Of a stretch of DNA of 64,000 nucleotides, positions 62,129-64,000 are shown one piece after another. The DNA is from Elusimicrobiota bacterium. GTDB taxonomy: Bacteria > Elusimicrobiota > Elusimicrobia > UBA1565 > UBA9628. The translations under genes and the position numbers were made by a program. The notes under the pieces were generated by a model that ran no database searches, had not been told where the DNA came from, and saw only the letters and a list, made by a program, of their open reading frames with translations. Position 1 is the first letter of the stretch. Every line of letters starts with the position of its first letter. Location of the stretch: NCBI GenBank assembly GCA_023213235.1, contig CP096137.1, positions 383,587-447,586 on the forward strand, given 5' to 3'.

Positions 62129-64000
62129 TCCGCGCCGGGCTGCGGCATCGCCAGCGCTTCCTTGACCTCGGCGCGCCGGCCGGCATGCTGCGGGGACTCC
62201 AGGCGGGTGAGAAGGCTGTAGGCGCAAGGCACGACGTAGAGCGTCATCAAGGTGGAGATCAAGGTCCCGCCGATGACGGCCACGCCCATCGGCGCGCGCA
62301 GCTCGGCGCCGGGGCCGAGCGTCAGCGCCGCGGGCACGGCGCCGGCGACGATGGCCAGGGACGTCATCAGGATCGGGCGCAGGCGCAGCGGGCACGCCTT
62401 GAGCAAGGCGGGCCCGACGTCCATTCCGGCCTGCCGCTGATGGTTCGTGAATTCGACGAGCAGGATCGAGTTCTTCTTGACGATGCCCATGAGCAATAGG
62501 ATGCCGATCATGCTCATCATGTTCAGCGAGTGGTCGAACAGCCACAGCCCCACCAGGGCGCCGGAGAGCGAGAACGGCAAGGCCAGCATGATCGTGAACG
62601 GGTGCACGAAGCTGTCGAACTGCGCGCCGAGGATCATGTAGGCGATGACGATTCCTAATACCAGCGCGAGCGCCAGCTCCTTGAACGAGTCCTGGAACTG
62701 CTGGGACGAGCCCGTCGTCGCGAGGGTGTAGCCGTCGGGCAGGACGTCCTTGGCGATGCGCTGCGCGGCGGCGATCGCGTCGGCCTGGGACTTGCCCGGG
62801 GCGACGTTGCCGAACACGGTGACGGCGCGCTGCCGGTCTTCCCGCTGGATCGAGAGCAAGGTCGGCTTGCTGACGATGCTGGTGACGGCGGACAGGGGCA
62901 CCAGCTCGCCGCGCACGTTGCGCACCCAAAGCGAGGAGATGTCCGCCTCGCCCGTGCGGTTCTTGTCGGCCAGGCTGACCCGGATGTCGTAGCGCCGGCC
63001 GCCCTTGGTGTACTTGCCGACTCGAACGCCTCCCACGGTGGAGTTGATGGTGCGCGCGATGGCGGAGATGGTCACGCCCCGGCTGGCGGCCTTCTCGCGG
63101 TCGGGGATCACCCGGACCTCGGGCACGCCGACCTGATAGCTCGTGTCGACGTCGACGGCGAGCCCGGAATCGAGGAGCTTCTGGCGGATCGTCTCGGCGA
63201 GGCCGCCCAGCTTGTCCCACTCCGGGCCGCGCACGGACAGCTCGATGGGGTAGCCGCGGCCGCCGCCGGTAGCGATCGTCTGCGAGCGGTCCTGGAGGGC
63301 CACGCGGCGCACGCCTTCGATCTTCGAGAATTCTTTCCGGATGGTCGACATGAACTCCTGCTGGGTGACGGGCCTGTTCTTGCCCTTGGCCTTCGGGCGG
63401 TCCTTGGGCTCTTTCATCGTCACGAAGACGTTGCCCGTGTTGACCTCTCCGCCTTGGAAGCCGCCGACGCTGCCGAAGTATTTAAGGAGCTCCGGCCGTG
63501 ACTGCATGAGCGCCTCGGCCTTCTTGAAGACCTCGTCGGTCATGGCCAAGGACGAGCCGGGGGCGTCTGGAAGCGGACGGTGAAGGTGCCTTGGTCCTGC
63601 GGGGGGACATCTCGCGTCTGAGACGGCCGGCGGCCAACATGGAGACTGCGAACAGCACGGCCGAGCCGAGCACGACGGTCCAGCGGTGGTCGAGAGCGCG
63701 CGTGAGCGTGCGCTCGTAGCGGGCGGTCAGTCCCTGGATAAAGGAGTCGATGGCTTTGCCGAGCCTCGTCGTGTGCCCGACCTCCAGGAATCGGCTGCAC
63801 CGCATCGGCGCGAGCGTGACGGCCTCGAGCAAAGAGAAGGCGACCGCCACCGAAATCGTGACGCCGAACTCGAAGAAGAACTTGCCGATGATGCCCTTCA
63901 TGAAGGCGACGGGCAGGAAGATGGCCATGACGGCCGAGGAGATGACGATGACGGAGAAGGTGATCTCGCGCGCGCCGTGGACGGCCGCCTTGACCAGCGG
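62125..64000 (-). CDS. RND efflux transporter permease (AcrB-like), 5' end outside window, two frameshifts
   Basis: Visible C-terminal two thirds. MAIFLPVAFMKGIIGKFF and LEAVTLAPM belong to the first membrane half; the second porter region has GVPEVRVIPDREKAASRGV; the last helices include MSMIGILLLMGIVKKNSILLVEF and APMGVAVIGGTLISTLMTL. Missing bases in C runs near 63600 and 63565 break it; repaired it reads QDQGTFTVRFQTPPGSSLA. HAE-type proton-driven export of drugs or lipids. Confidence 0.88.

Noticed and set aside
1..64000. tRNA genes, rRNA genes, CRISPR arrays, prophage
   Set aside because: I looked for cloverleaf-like CCA-ended stretches, rRNA signatures, regular direct repeats with spacers, and phage structural genes, and found none I could support.

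Overview
The window is GC-rich (by eye well above 60%) bacterial chromosome from a Gram-negative cell: it has a LolD/LolC-E type lipoprotein exporter, an RND efflux pump, a KpsF/KdsD-like isomerase and many signal peptides and lipoboxes. The mix of S46 peptidase, NamZ, RAYT transposases and Ala/Pro-rich secreted proteins makes me lean to Elusimicrobiota, but no rRNA or marker in the window settles this. I see no rRNA, tRNA or CRISPR array.

Region 1 (1-24.9 kb) is a surface-glycan locus built around nonulosonic (sialic-acid-like) sugars. A partial CMP-sugar synthetase and a LIC12162-type transferase lie on the plus strand. Facing them is an 11-gene minus-strand operon that starts at a strong promoter (14194-14223) and runs to 2298 with mostly 4-nt gene overlaps: HisF-like, HisH-like, N-acetyl sugar amidotransferase, a LegF-LegI fusion, LegG/NeuC, LegH/NeuD, a PtmE-like CBS-nucleotidyltransferase, a GT-B-like protein, a PhyH dioxygenase, a GT2 protein joined to a second cytidylyltransferase, and a second NeuB. 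Upstream are a methyltransferase, an epimerase, LegB, GT2, KpsF and an RmlD-like SDR; LegC sits at 22.1 kb in an operon with xthA and a branched-chain aminotransferase. Together these supply most steps from GDP-GlcNAc to CMP-legionaminate, plus probable amidination and transfer.

Region 2 (25-34 kb) has two RAYT (REP-associated transposase) units. The first lies in a 1.8-kb segment bounded by 29-bp perfect inverted repeats, with a TPR lipoprotein and a structured RNA. Around them are Lol genes, lysS, two response regulators, a GNAT and an Asp-box secreted protein. Region 3 (34-52 kb) holds housekeeping and envelope genes: CbiX, Ndk, MurQ, adenine deaminase, HtrA and PDZ proteins, SUI1, S46 peptidase and uridine kinase, plus a second structured RNA with a tiny basic ORF. 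Region 4 (52-64 kb) starts at a 40-bp palindrome carrying two perfect DnaA boxes, then has secreted proteins, a MurNAc-salvage module (NagZ-like GH3, SSS symporter, NamZ), and the end of an RND pump.

Two properties run through the window. First, many genes that head a transcription unit have a -10 hexamer ending 6-7 nt before the start codon, with no Shine-Dalgarno, so leaderless mRNAs look like the rule. Second, at least 20 genes are broken by frameshifts, nearly all explained by a missing base, usually in a G/C run. This looks like homopolymer under-calling rather than decay, so I annotate these as single genes.
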